NCBI GenBank assembly: GCA_029959195.1
Contig: CP114122.1
Location: forward strand, 496,001-560,000
From: Dictyophora rubrovolvata
Taxonomy: Eukaryota > Basidiomycota > Agaricomycetes > Phallales > Phallaceae
Reading direction: 5' to 3'
DNA length: 64,000 nt
In this document: positions 35,451 to 46,139 of the stretch, piece after piece
How positions within the stretch are numbered: the first letter of the stretch is position 1
Layout: each line of letters opens with the position of its first letter
The notes under the pieces: generated by a model
What the model was told of the DNA's origin: nothing
The model's input: only the letters and a program-made list of their open reading frames with translations
Database searches by the model: none
Made by a program: the position numbers and the translations under genes

Positions 35451-36781
35451 ATGTCTGATGACTATGAAGGAACTAGACTGCCTAGAGTAATCAACCAAAC
35501 GCGCGAGGACATAGTCAGAGCCTACGGTATATGCCTAAGGGTTGAGGAAGAATTGGAAGAAGAACTCAAAGCAGGAAGAGACGCTAAAAGGGAATTGGTC
35601 CACTGTCGCATCGTCGGCTACCTGTTTCACCACAGTCCGACTAATGAAGCACTAGAGACAGTTGTTAATGAAGTGCTCTTGTGTGTTAATCGTGAAAATC
35701 TTTTAGAGCCGGGATGGATGTATTTTGATTATCTTTTGAAACCATGTGAAGTCTTCGTTTTTTTTTCTCACCTGTGAATCTAATTTCTTCATCTACTAGT
35801 TTATCAATATGTAATGGACTACTATGCAACATACGGTAAATGACCCAAATCCAATCTCTCCATCTATTGATTTATCGATATTACAATAGACTGCGAAGCC
35901 AAATCTCCTCCTTCTTTTGTTCCTCTGGATGATATGTCCAAAAGGGTAATGAATGGAACCTCTCGAGACACCGCCACTGCGCATAATAAGGTGAATAACA
36001 ATTCCATTATTTTTTTACTGTCATATTCCTAATTGATCAAGGCCCTTGTTCGAGACGGATTCAGCTGTGTCCTCTCTGGTGCGCATGATTATGCGTGCAT
36101 GCGGAAAAGTCAAGCTTTGCGCGAGAAATTCCCCAGTGAATTTCGAGATTGGGGGTTTACAGTGTGCGTCTACATCATTAAGGAAATCCACAGCGGGTCT
36201 GGTTCCAGCGAGGTACTTTCTAACAAATGACTGATGTTACCGCTCACCATGATTAACTTAAAAGGTGTATATAACAAATGTGCATGCTGTCTTGAAGCGA
36301 TTTGGCTATGAAAATCTTTTAGCCGAACTCCGTGGAGCTAAATTTCACCGTTTAGAAAACGTCCTCACCATAACTGGCGGTATACGATCCATGTTTGATA
36401 AAATGCTTGTGTGGTTTGCTGAGACCGTATGTTCAATTATTTTACTTTCCTGTGTTGATGTTGACAATGTTCTGTCTCAAGACAGAGCCTCATACGTATA
36501 AAGTAAAAACGGGTGGTCCCCTTCGAATAGACTATTTACGTGCTATGTACAGTCTACCAGACTATGTGACGTTCACGACACCCGATGAAGACAAGTTACC
36601 GCTTCCATCTCCCTCTTACTTGAAGCTTCACGCGGCAGTCTGTGAAATTGGAGACCTCTCCGGCGCTACAGATTATATGCAGCAATTTCATACAGCCTTG
36701 GAGACATTGCTTGCAGAGGATCCCATGGCAATAATGGAAGTAGATGATGCACTCTCGCACGCTTTTAACATGCTGATATGA
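35451..36781 (+). CDS. HNH-nuclease-like protein, copy A
   Basis: Spliced text: an N-terminal helical part (RLPRVINQTREDIVRAYGIC, then AKRELVHCRIVGYLFHHSPT), a middle part (SPPSFVPLDDMSKRV) and a domain resembling the HNH_2 fold: RDGFSCVLSGAHD, VCVYIIKE, then FHRLENVLTITGGIRSMFDK and MLVWF. The asparagine (ENVLT) is kept, but the first His is Tyr (VYIIKE) and the last His position reads IRS, so nuclease activity is doubtful. The end is PEDKLPLP-like (DEDKLPLPSPSYLKLHAAVC). About five introns. Copy D is very close in exons, introns and promoter, so duplication was recent. The function is unknown. Confidence 0.72.
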
Positions 36782-36795
36782 CTTGAATATTCACA

Positions 36796-36804
36796 ACTAC
36801 TACT

Positions 36805-36861
<57 letters not shown>
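36796..36861. repeat. (ACT)n microsatellite in the 3' flank of copy A
   Basis: About 22 units of ACT with one ACC interruption, 15 bp after the stop. Copy D has only two units at the matching place, so this array grew after duplication. Confidence 0.9.
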
Positions 36862-36862
<1 letters not shown>

Positions 36863-37100
36863 AAATTGTATTATAGAATTACATACACAGCGGAAGATCC
36901 TGTAGTACATAAGTAAGCGTGATAATTGGAGTAAGTCTTGTAATTGTTCTGAAACTATAATAATAGTAAGCATTTAAAAGCAAGAAAAACAAAAGAAACA
37001 AGGGGAAAGCCAAACGAAGGTGAGAAAAATCATTGCAGAATGGAAATCAGAAGAAAAATGATAAAGGGGAAATGCGCCAGATAATGAGGGCCAAAACACT

Positions 37101-38192
37101 TCACTCAGTGCATAAGAAAGGCGGTGTAATACCCACACAACGCGCTAGTTCACAGCACAGTGCATGAATTCTGAGGAGGTCAGGAGAGGGGAGGGGGTAT
37201 TTGGCCTCATCTGGTGACTTGAAAATCACATACTGCAAGTCGTCCGGAATTCCAGCGTTTTGATTGGTCATGCTTGGGTGTAATTTAACTCTATAGCGAT
37301 TGGGGGTGTCCTGAATATTAATAGGCATGAAAATTAGATACACAACTCGATAGTAACGCCGAACATACAGTTGCAACAAACCACAACCGTAATAAGTCAA
37401 ACTGCTCATGAAGAAATCTACCAAGGGTTAGCACATTGCACAATCCATTGATGCCCGGGCCACTTAGTTCCGCCGGCAGATTTGCGAACCCGAGTCTGTT
37501 TATGACAGCCCAGGTCACTGAGGCTTGCATTCTCTGAAGGAATAAAAATTACCCAATACGGGTCATAATAAAAATAGCTACTATACCTTTTTGATGTTTC
37601 TAAAATTGTTCATTGAAATTGGGATAATACGTGAACATTCAGCATCTACTGTATCCTGTGTCAAATTGTCAACTGTCTCCTTGGGGAGGGTTTGTCGAAA
37701 TTCTTTGTTTCTCATTACTGATTCTCTGTCAGGGACGCGTGTGACCATGCACCGATATCCATCTCTTCTTAAGGCCTTTAATTGGATTAAATTATTTCGC
37801 AAGGATTTTAAAGCTGGGAATTACATTTTTGCGAACATTGCCCCTGTGTGACGGCGAGGGGGCTAGATGACTGTAGATTATCTTCCTCTGGATCTCAAAT
37901 GAGTTTGATGGGTGTTGGCCGGGTGAGTAGGGTGGGATTGAATCCTTGCGAGATTGAACTACAATGGTGAGGTTAGATTGTGGAGGGATAATGAAAAAAA
38001 CAGAAACCCGACAATGCGGCAGTACATGATGTCTTCTCTGAGGTGCCGCATCTGCGTACTCGTCTTAGGAATATTTTTTTGTAGCTCTTCCTCAAATGAC
38101 AAGCATATATTGTATGCTTCTATCGCATCCTTGTGGTTTCTAAGGTGTGCTGGCGGGACGTTAGGGAGCGGGGTGCCTGGGATGCTCGACAT
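37101..38192 (-). CDS. HNH-nuclease-like protein, diverged copy B
   Basis: Same layout as copies A and D but far more diverged and on the other strand (tail to tail with A). The start MSSIPGTPLPNVPPAHLR leads to KDAIEAYNICLSFEEELQ and REDIMYCRIVGFLF. The domain part is RRDGYRCMVTRVPDRESVM, VDAECSRIIPISMNN, FANLPAELSGPGINGLCNVL and LGRFLHEQFDLLRLWF. Here the Asn and last His of the HNH pattern are kept (CNVLTL, LHEQFD) but the first His is Arg (SRIIP). The end is EAKYPLPSPDLLRIHALCCE. Introns lie near 37325-37310, 37535-37585 and 37810-37985. It may be an older member of the local family. Confidence 0.68.
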
Positions 38193-38317
38193 AACTGCAA
38201 TGGGGAATAGATCTTAGATCTCAATGGTGATAATGTGGCATTAATACTATTCTTCATCCTTATACGAGGATACTACACTACCAACTTCGTACGTACGAGT
38301 GTCAATCGTCTAATCCG

Positions 38318-38745
38318 CTCTTCCTTTCACTTTCAACACGATCCACACTTGCAATCAATGCAATAAGGTAACTTTTGGATCTTCTAATCTGACACTCAAC
38401 ACATCATGTTGAGTAAACATCAATTCCAGAAGGCACGAAGGTGGTTACTGGCGGACTCTTTGCAGGTGCGACGTGTTGTGGCTAAAACGTTGACAAATAA
38501 ATTTCTCAAACATGCTTTGCGAAAGCTCTTTTCGGCGAAAGAATATTGACACTTGATCATCGGAGAACAATGGCGTCCGGAATTCGTAAGCTCCCAGATC
38601 CTTCGAACTTTTATTCGATGGCACGCGTTGGTTGCTGGTGCTTTAGCTGGATGGGATCAATTCTTTACGTAATTCGGCCAACTTGTCCACGGTAGAAAAT
38701 GCTCGCCAAGAGGGACAGCTTCCGCACAGGACTCGAATTCTGCTC
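38318..38745 (+). pseudogene. Decayed copy of the 40.1-kb small membrane-protein gene
   Basis: This stretch matches 40108-40600 almost line by line (for example ccagaaggcacgaag against ccagaaagcgcgaag, and gttgctggtgctttagctgg). The start ATG has become ACG near 38338, about 25 bp of the first exon and part of the middle are missing, and frames are broken. It runs straight into HNH copy C with no spacer. Confidence 0.7.
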
Positions 38746-38946
38746 ACTGAAGACAAGTTACCGCTCCCATCTCCCTCTTACTTGAAGCTTCACGCTGCAG
38801 TCTGTGAAATTGGAGACCTTTCCGGCGCTACAGATTATATGGAGCAATTTCATATAAGCTTGGACAGTCTGCAAGCAGAGGATCCCATGGAAATGGAAGT
38901 AGACAATGCACTCTCGCACGTTTTTCGCCATGCTGATATGACCTGA
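38746..38946 (+). pseudogene. HNH-like copy C, 3' fragment only
   Basis: Only the last 66 codons of the HNH-like gene are present (EDKLPLPSPSYLKLHAAVCE, IGDLSGATDYMEQFH, ending FRHADMT). It is nearly identical to the ends of copies A and D. The sequence joined to its 5' side belongs to a different gene copy, so it is a recombination product. Confidence 0.75.
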
Positions 38947-39299
38947 ATATTCGCAATAAGGGTAGTCGAATCTACATGACCGCTACCTTGCTCAAAGGGA
39001 CTTATTCGCGCTCGGTTTCTCCGGGGAGTCAGTGCGTTATCATCATTGCCTTCCCCTGCGCGTACAGAAACGCATGCATTCTACTAGTGCTATGTCGTCA
39101 AGTAAACAACTTCCTTGGACACCCACATCTCCTCTTTTCCTCTGATCTCTGTCCGTAAAACTATTGCCGCTTGAAAAGAGAGAACACCTTCACTGGAAAA
39201 ATCCAGCAAAACATCCTCAGTCGCTTCCAGCTCATCATATGAAGGTTTCTTCCGCATTAAGCGCAGTGAACTCCCCGATGTCATCCTTTTCCCCTCTCA

Positions 39300-39806
39300 G
39301 TTGAAGACGCATCGAAAACTGGCAGCAGAAATGGGGCTATTGGTTTAGATACAGCCGAGTCAGCTAAAGGATATAATAGATCAAGTTCGCAAAATGACAA
39401 TGGTGGTGAAAGAAAGAGCATTTCTAGCAGTAGCAGCACCAAAAGTCCATTCGATGTTGCTAAGTTAGGTCCAAATCGGAAAGTGAGTGTGTTATTTTCC
39501 GTCACCATCACTTTTTAATTTCAGCCTTTGCTCGTTGGTCAATTTCAGATTCGCGTCTTCGCACTATCTTTGCGTGGTAGCCAATCTGCATCGTTGCTTA
39601 ACAACTCTCATAAGTCTGATTCGAATTCGTTCGTTTCATATTCTTCGTCAACGTCTAGCGGCAAGTGTGTTTTCCCGACTACTATGTCTCCCAAGACGCC
39701 CAGCAGAACCACAACAACCAAGTTGTCTCGGAGTCCCGGTATTTCAAGGTGCTGGCTTCAAATTTGGAAAGGTTTAAAAACATTATTGAAAAAACCGTTT
39801 TGGTAA
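39300..39806 (+). CDS. Ser-rich orphan, two spliced exons (5' end unresolved)
   Basis: A 61-codon open exon (EDASKTGSRNGAIGLDTAES, then KSISSSSSTKSPFDVAKLGP) ends at a consensus donor (AAA|gtgagt, 39483). A good acceptor (caatttcag, 39548) leads in frame to RVFALSLRGSQSASLLNNS, SYSSSTSSGK and a stop at 39806. Splice signals at both sides and Ser bias suggest real coding or a recently lost gene. I could not find its start. No family recognised. Confidence 0.4.
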
Positions 39807-40125
39807 AAAAGTGAACCAATTCAGCCAAAGTTTGGCAGAATAAGTCCGATCGGGTCAAGGAGTCGGTAAATTCAGCAGTAAATCGGTTTACACGCTTTTC
39901 TTTTCTTTTTTTTTTCATTTACCGTAATTCACCGAGTTTATGTAAACGAAGTAAATATTGGTATCTTTATTCATTTTTCTTTTGAACTTCAAAACGTTGT
40001 AAGAGGTTGTAAGAGAAGAACTAAATACCCCGACGCGCGCTAACAGCTGGGAACTACGCTCCCTTACAGTGTGACGTTACTTTAGTTAGTGTAGTTATGC
40101 CGCATAGTCTGTTCTTCCTTTCAAC
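39807..40125. other. Intergenic, T-rich
   Basis: About 320 bp, with poly-T runs near 39898-39917; no gene seen. Confidence 0.35.
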
Positions 40126-40660
40126 ATGATCCACACTTGGAAACCTTCTCCTGAAGAATACGATCAATGCAATAGGGTAACTTTTGTATCTTCTAAACCC
40201 GACACTCAACACATCATGATTGAAAAACATCAATTCCAGAAAGCGCGAAGAGATGGCTTGTTTGCTGGAGTTACTGGCGGACTCTTTGCAGGTACGAACG
40301 TGTTGCAGCTAAAACCTTGACCAATAAGTTTATTATTAAATATCCTTTGCGAAAGCTCTTTTCGGCAAGAGACTATTGAAATTCGATCGTCGGAGAACAT
40401 TGGCGTCCGGACTCCGTAAGCTCTCAGATCTCCGAATTTAACCTTCAAGCTCTTTTATTGAATAGCACGCATTAGTTGCCGGTGCTTTAGCTGGTTATTT
40501 TTTTTCTCAGGCATTCCTGTCCACGTATCTGCGTCAGTTGGAACGAGACACATTAGAACGCGCTCGACTCCGAGCAACAGCTTTTGCACAGGACCCGGAT
40601 TCTGCTCAAACGTTGCGCGGGGTCCCTAATCAGACAACAAATAGTCCGTACAAGACGTAG
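40126..40660 (+). CDS. Small membrane protein, function unknown (model uncertain)
   Basis: The first exon is clear: MIHTWKPSPEEYDQCNRVTF, then HQFQKARRDGLFAGVTGGLF, with a Gly-rich membrane segment. Next comes KTLTNKFIIKYPLRKLFSAR. After a likely 50-bp intron (gtaagc 40415 to attgaatag 40466) follow HALVAGALAGYFFSQAFLST and YLRQLERDTLERARLRATAF, to the stop at 40660. The pieces make a two-helix membrane protein, but the joins near 40293 and the TGA near 40376 do not fit one clean frame, so it may also be partly decayed. A more damaged copy lies at 38318-38745. Confidence 0.5.
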
Positions 40661-41125
40661 AATAATAATACGTGACAATCAAACATTTGTTAGTATAACC
40701 CGCAGTCCGACAAAAGGATACAGACTTGAATGGGAATTACGGGACATGGAAAACGTGTTGATACCCAGTTATAAACTCTCCGGAAACCGCTCCGAGGCCA
40801 GTGAGGGCGATCGGCCAAACCAACATCCTGAAGCATGCTTTACCCTCCCGGATATGCCCATGCTCTTTTCATGTCTCTCGAAGCATAACGTCATCGCGTC
40901 AACCGGCTCTTGCTGTGGCCGCATGGTGCGAGAGACCTTGAAACCATCGTGATACAAACGAGATTTTCCCATGAAGTAAAAGTTCCAATGAGTGTATATT
41001 GGCTTTCCCTCAGTTGTGTCTTTGCTTGCTAAAGTAAAAGGACCTTATCTTTGGCCAGTTTAGCATGTTAGGTACTTTATTCACTAATCACATTCACCGT
41101 ATATAATAACGTACAATAGTGACTT
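40661..41125. other. Intergenic, converging 3' ends
   Basis: About 465 bp. A plus-strand open frame across 40584-40952 (RSPTKGYRLEWELRDMENVL) overlaps the previous exon in another frame; no motif, so not called. Confidence 0.35.
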
Positions 41126-42557
41126 TTATAATTTACTTTGTATGCCCGGAGAAGTCAATGCTTTGAAAATGGCTTCTGCTAATCGAATAGGCGCGATTTG
41201 CACAATCTAACGGATAGTATCTTATCACGAATACTGGCGAAGTAATATCCAGAAATACTCACGAGATGTCCGACACCTTCAATTCGCTGGATGGAAGCCA
41301 TTTTCCGCCCAGTTGCGGGATCAGTTGCACGCCTTTTAACTTCTGTGGCACTAAAAGAGTGTACACATTCAGCAACAATGACGACAAGGATAATTGATGG
41401 GGCTCTTCGGCTTACACAGAATCGTCAATTGCTCCCCATATGACATGGACGGGTGTCTGAGCGCATACAATAGGAAGGTATTGGAACATACGACGGGCAG
41501 CAATTCGGTCACGATAACAAGCCTGGATTGCGTATCCAAAAATTAGTCTTGTACATTTTTGTGAACGCAAGGAAGGTCAAACTAACAACTTCTTGCGACT
41601 TGGGACATGCCAAGGTGACACCTTGTTCATGAGGATAAATTGGCGTCGGGAGCTCACGAAACCCGAATTTCTACGGACGTTGAGTGTGACTTGTTAAAAA
41701 CTAGCAATAGCAAAGTAAGGGTATAAGGTCACCAAGTAAATATCAAGAACTTGCTTATCCCACGCTTGAAATCCACTCTTGGATTGAAGCGAAGTTCTGA
41801 CATGATCGAAGCTCGACCAGACATCGCGGCGTTTGCTGGTGATATTTACAAATGTTTCAGCCGCACTCAACAGTGGATGGTCTTCGGATAACTCTGGGGG
41901 TACTAGCATGGGTTCGCACAACACGAATTGGGTAAATTCTGGCGCGCAGGGATATGTTCTAGTAAGTGTCCTAAAAGCAGAAAAGTAATTCATTTCAAAA
42001 AAAAAAAGTGCGTTGACAACCCAAGAAATGAAATGAAATCAAGGGATTTGATGGGCAAACATACAAACAAGCTGCGCCCATCGAATGTCCGATGGCAACA
42101 AGACGATGAGTCGAGAAATCGAATTCCTTATTCTGAGTGAGAAACAGATATAATGCCTTGGTATATTCGTCCCAAGGAACTACATGACATACAGGTCAGT
42201 AATTACGAGGGAAGAGATAAAAAATTGTCAGGTACAGATTAATGTATAGGCATATTCGGCAATTGATTTTTCGTTCAGGATATATGATTGTCCATGGTTG
42301 GGACAATCGACGGACCAGGCTTCCCGTAAGATAGGGAGATTCGCTTTGGTATTGAATTCAAATAAACGGTGGATTGTAGGTTCCCACTGTTCTTTATGAA
42401 AGCCAGTCCCGTGGGCGAAGATTGCGGTGAACCCGGGAGAAGACTGTTCATGGCTCGAGGCCACGGTGCCAGTGGGAAGGTAATACCGCGTTGCGTTTAC
42501 AAGGAATGGATATTCTGGACGCCATTCGAAGGTATAATTTCGCGAAATGACCTGCAT
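41126..42557 (-). CDS. Alpha/beta hydrolase
   Basis: Start MQVISRNYTFEWRPEYPFLV. The oxyanion region is FAHGTGFHKEQWEP, followed by WSVDCPNHGQS. The nucleophile elbow appears after splicing as VAIGHSMGA (near 42110). Then come FTQFVLCEPMLVPPE, a lid-like helical part (WSSFDHVRTSLQSKSGFQAW), QTPVHVIWGAIDDS with the likely Asp region, and the catalytic His in RIEGVGHL. The end is EAIFKALTSPGIQSKL. About seven introns. The fold and order are typical of the superfamily; substrate unknown. It lies inside the rearranged block but seems intact. Confidence 0.8.
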
Positions 42558-42638
42558 GGCCGTCGTTAGTTGAAAGTTCTCCCAACCCTACTTACATAGG
42601 AAGAACAATGACCGGCTGTCATAGTTTCCGTAGCGGAC

Positions 42639-43004
42639 TGCAGTGTACCCCGAAATTTGTCATCATGAATACGTAAGGCGCCGGATTGGCTCAGCACACC
42701 AGTCGATGCAATAATGTACGTTGCAATTACCAATACTATCATAAATACTTATCATAATTCGCTTTCTTCAATACTTTTAAAAGTAGATTCAACTTCCGTT
42801 TCCCACCTCCAGCTTCAGTCCGACGGTCTTCTATAGCCCGGGCCATGAACCCTTTAGGACCAGCCTTTTCATCCTCGTTACCACGCAAATTCGATAATAC
42901 CTCTCCATTCCCGGGTCCTTCAACTCTACTTCCGACTTATTTTGACATCTGCCTATCATAGGCATTCCCATTGAAGGTGAAGAAAACGGCCCGGGCTGAT
43001 AATA
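42639..43004 (-). pseudogene. Truncated duplicate of the 3' end of the 44.8-kb gene
   Basis: This stretch matches 44743-45070 closely (for example tgtcatcatgaatacgtaag and cacgcaaattcgataatac), including the last codons and 3' flank of the gene at 44844-46139. It carries a 24-bp insertion near 42692 and other small changes. It stops abruptly near 43005, where sequence like the copy A/D promoter begins. Confidence 0.75.
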
Positions 43005-43032
43005 GCTGCATGGGCCGGCAAATTCAATCAAC

Positions 43033-43040
43033 TGACGTCA
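43033..43040. promoter_or_regulatory. CRE-type palindrome upstream of HNH copy D
   Basis: TGACGTCA, 61 bp before the ATG, conserved with copy A. Confidence 0.5.
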
Positions 43041-43101
43041 TTTTTTCGTACAACAGTCTTGTTGATTTCCAAATATCTCTCTCTCAGCTACTAGTACCAC
43101 C

Positions 43102-44445
43102 ATGTCTGACGTTGAGGGAACCAGACTGCCTAGAGTAATCAACCAAGCGCGAGAGGACATAGCCAGAGCCTACGACATATGTCTAAAGTACGAGGAAGAA
43201 TTGGAAGGGGAACTCCAAGCAGGAAGAGACGCTAAAAGGGAACTGGTTCACTGTCGCATCGTCGGCTACTTGTTTCACCACAGTCCGACTAATGAAGCAC
43301 TGGAGACAGTTGTTAACGAGGTGCTCTTGTGTGTTAATCGTGAAGATCTCTTAAGGTTGGGACGGATGTATTTTGATTATCTTTTGAAACCATGTGAAGT
43401 TTTCTTTTTCTTTTTTTTCCTCACCTGTGAATCTAATTTTTCTTCATCTAACTAGTTTATCAACATGTAACTGACTATTATGCAACATACGGTAAATGAC
43501 CCGAGTCTAATTTCTCCACCTATGAATTTATCGATATTACAATAGACCGCGAAGCCGAATCTCCCCCTTCTTTTGTTCCTCTGGATGATATGTCTCAAAG
43601 GGTAATGAATAAAACCTCTCGAGACACTGTCACTGCACGCAATAAGGTGGATAACAATACCGTTGCTTTTTAACTGTCATACTCCTAATTGATCAAGGCC
43701 CTTGTTCGAGACGGATTCAGCTGTGCCCTCTCTGGTGCGCATGACCATGAGTGCATGCGGAAAAGTAAAGATTTGCGCAAGAAATTTCCCAGTGAAGTTC
43801 AAGATTGGGGGTTCACAGTGTGCGTCTACATCATTAAGGAAATCCACAGCGGATCTGGTTCCAACGAAGTACCTTTCAATAAATGACCGATGTTGCCATT
43901 CACCATAACTAAATTAAAAGGAAGATACAGCTAATGTGCATGCTGTCCTGAAGCGATTTGGCTATGAAAATCTTTTAACCGAACTCCGTGGAGCTAAATT
44001 TCACCGTTTAGAAAACGTCCTCACCGTGACCTGCGATATACGATGCATTTTTGATGAAATGCTTGTGTGGTTTGCTGGAACAGTATGTTCAATTTTTTTA
44101 ATTGGTTTTTCTGTGTTGATGACGACAATATTCTATGTTAAGACAGAGCCTCATACGTATAAAGTAAAAACGGGCGGTCCCCTCCGAATAGACTATTTAC
44201 GTGCTATGTACAGCCTACCAGACTATGTGACGTTCACGACACCCGATGAAGACAAGTTACCGCTTCCATCTCCCTCTTACTTGAAGCTTCACGCGGCAGT
44301 CTGTGAAATTGGAGACCTTTCCGGCACTACAGATTATATGCGGGAATTTCATCTAGGCTTGGACAATCTGTCTGCGGAGGATCCCATGGAAATAGAAGTA
44401 GACAATGCACTCTCACATGTTTTTCGGCATGCTGATATGACCTGA
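43102..44445 (+). CDS. HNH-nuclease-like protein, copy D
   Basis: Very close to copy A in exons, introns and flanks. Start MSDVEGTRLPRVINQARED, then KYEEELEGELQAGRDAKREL; domain RDGFSCALSGAHDHECMRKS, VCVYIIKE, FHRLENVLTVTCDIRCIFDE. The first His of the HNH pattern is Tyr and the last reads IRC, as in A. The C-terminus differs from A (LSHVFRHADMT against FNMLI), and the ACT run after it is short. It sits between a truncated and an intact copy of the tail of the next gene. Confidence 0.72.
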
Positions 44446-44843
44446 ATAATCGCAACTACCACTACTTGAATTATAATATAGGATTACATATAAATATGGC
44501 GGAAGGGACAGCGTTGATAGACCCTATAAGTGCTATAATTGAAGCAAGTCTTACTTCATTAGAAGGAAAATGAAGAAACGATTTTAATGGGCTATATTCA
44601 AGATGAGACATCCGGGAAGCCGCTTAGTGCTCAGCATCTGATATACATTACGGTGGACCATCCTAGTTAAAAACTTACCCTTTGACATCTTTTCAAACTT
44701 CCGTCAAAATAATTTATTGCGATAATTGTAAAGGGAACTTTTTGCAGGGTACGCCGAAATTTGTCATCATGAATACGTAAGTCGATGCAATAATGTACAT
44801 TGCGAATACTATCATTATCCTTCTTGTAAATACTTGTGAATTA

Positions 44844-46139
44844 TCATAAATTCGCTTTTTTCAAGACTTTTAAAAGTAGCTTCAACTTCCATTTTCCACC
44901 TTCAGCTCCAGTCCCACGGTCTTCTATAGGACCAGCCTTTTCATCCTCGTTATCACGCAAATTCGATAATACTTCTCCATTCCCGGGTCCTTCAACTCTA
45001 CTTCCTGACATCTGCCTATCATAGGCGTTCCCATCGTGAGAAGGTGAAGAAAACGGCCCGGGCTGGTAACTTCGTTCCCGTCTTTCTTCTTTCGAAGATT
45101 TTATAATGGGCACTGGTTGCGACATATTGACGGCTTCTTGTACCTGAAATCCGGATAACGAAGAGATAGACGAGATTTGCAAATTTGGTGTCGTTTTCGG
45201 TCTTCTGGTCGATCTCTTTCCATCGCCTTCAGTCGCCTTCACAGGCATCACGACACTCTGAGTCAAGAGGGTTCGTGAAAAGGGGGGTGGTGAATTGTTC
45301 GAAACAGTGATCCAATTGAGCTTTGGGTTTGAGGATGTATTCAGACGCGAATAATGATTTGACGACGAAGATACCGACGCTTTGCAGTCGCAATCTGAAT
45401 TCGACTGGGTATTCGGCACTTCATGTCTTCCTCGCGCTGCTGCTGATCTAATGATACCTGGCGCAGAAAAAGTGCCTCTTTCGGCGGGCGATGCGTACGA
45501 CGCAGATGATGATGATATTGATGGTGTCGTTAATGATGATGAGCCAGGCGCTGTCCGTGGTCTTTGGACAGCACGTACAGAAATAGCGTTCGTATCATAT
45601 GAAGGATGAAAGTCAGGCATGGTGGGCGGTGCAGAAAATGGGGTCCTAACGTACGCCCGCGTGGACTGTCGAGTCGATGATTCATCTTGATGGTTTCCTA
45701 ATAGTCGAGAAGACGACTCGTCAATGTCGCCAGGAGGAGCAGAAGGTCGAGGCTGTTTCGGATGGGACTTGGACCAGGTTTTGCTACAAGGCTCAATTGA
45801 CCCAGGCCCTATTTCTGGCGTAGTCTTCGCATCTTGGGCATCGGCTATTGAGTAGTCGCTGCTAGGTGAAGGCGTTCTCGGAGGAGTGGGATACGGAGAT
45901 GAAAGTCTGCAGTGCGTGGTGCTGGTTCGAATCTCCTCATTTCTTCGAGATTCTGTGGCAGTCTCATCATCGTCGCCATCGTGATCGTCGTCGTCGATAT
46001 TCACAGAGATAGCTGGTCCAGCCAGAGGAGACGACCGCGGAGGTTTGTAGACTGCAATACGAGACATGGTTAAAGAAGGCACTGACAAGGTGTTCGACGA
46101 GCTCGTGCCAGTGTGCGTATATGAAGTGGACATAGTCAT
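44844..46139 (-). CDS. Ser/Pro-rich orphan X with FSR...VVMPV motif
   Basis: Start MTMSTSYTHTGTSSSNTLSV (a second ATG two codons on is also possible). The protein of about 430 residues is disordered, rich in Ser, Pro and Thr, with an acidic patch (IDDDDHDGDDDE). The only ordered-looking parts are LNWITVSNNSPPPFSRTLLT, QSVVMPVKATEGDGKRS, and the basic helical end GKWKLKLLLKVLKKANL. The same motif and end type occur in orphan Y at 47256. No intron is needed. A TATA-like run and a CCAAT box sit near 46200-46215 upstream. Function unknown. Confidence 0.6.
   Translation of the reverse strand: MTMSTSYTHTGTSSSNTLSVPSLTMSRIAVYKPPRSSPLAGPAISVNIDDDDHDGDDDETATESRRNEEIRTSTTHCRLSSPYPTPPRTPSPSSDYSIADAQDAKTTPEIGPGSIEPCSKTWSKSHPKQPRPSAPPGDIDESSSRLLGNHQDESSTRQSTRAYVRTPFSAPPTMPDFHPSYDTNAISVRAVQRPRTAPGSSSLTTPSISSSSASYASPAERGTFSAPGIIRSAAARGRHEVPNTQSNSDCDCKASVSSSSNHYSRLNTSSNPKLNWITVSNNSPPPFSRTLLTQSVVMPVKATEGDGKRSTRRPKTTPNLQISSISSLSGFQVQEAVNMSQPVPIIKSSKEERRERSYQPGPFSSPSHDGNAYDRQMSGSRVEGPGNGEVLSNLRDNEDEKAGPIEDRGTGAEGGKWKLKLLLKVLKKANL

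Noticed and set aside
38746-38946. Copy C as an active short gene
   Set aside because: It has no start region or HNH part of its own and is joined to a damaged piece of another gene.
40584-40952. Plus-strand frame overlapping the small membrane-protein exon
   Set aside because: The overlap is in another frame and the text has no motif.
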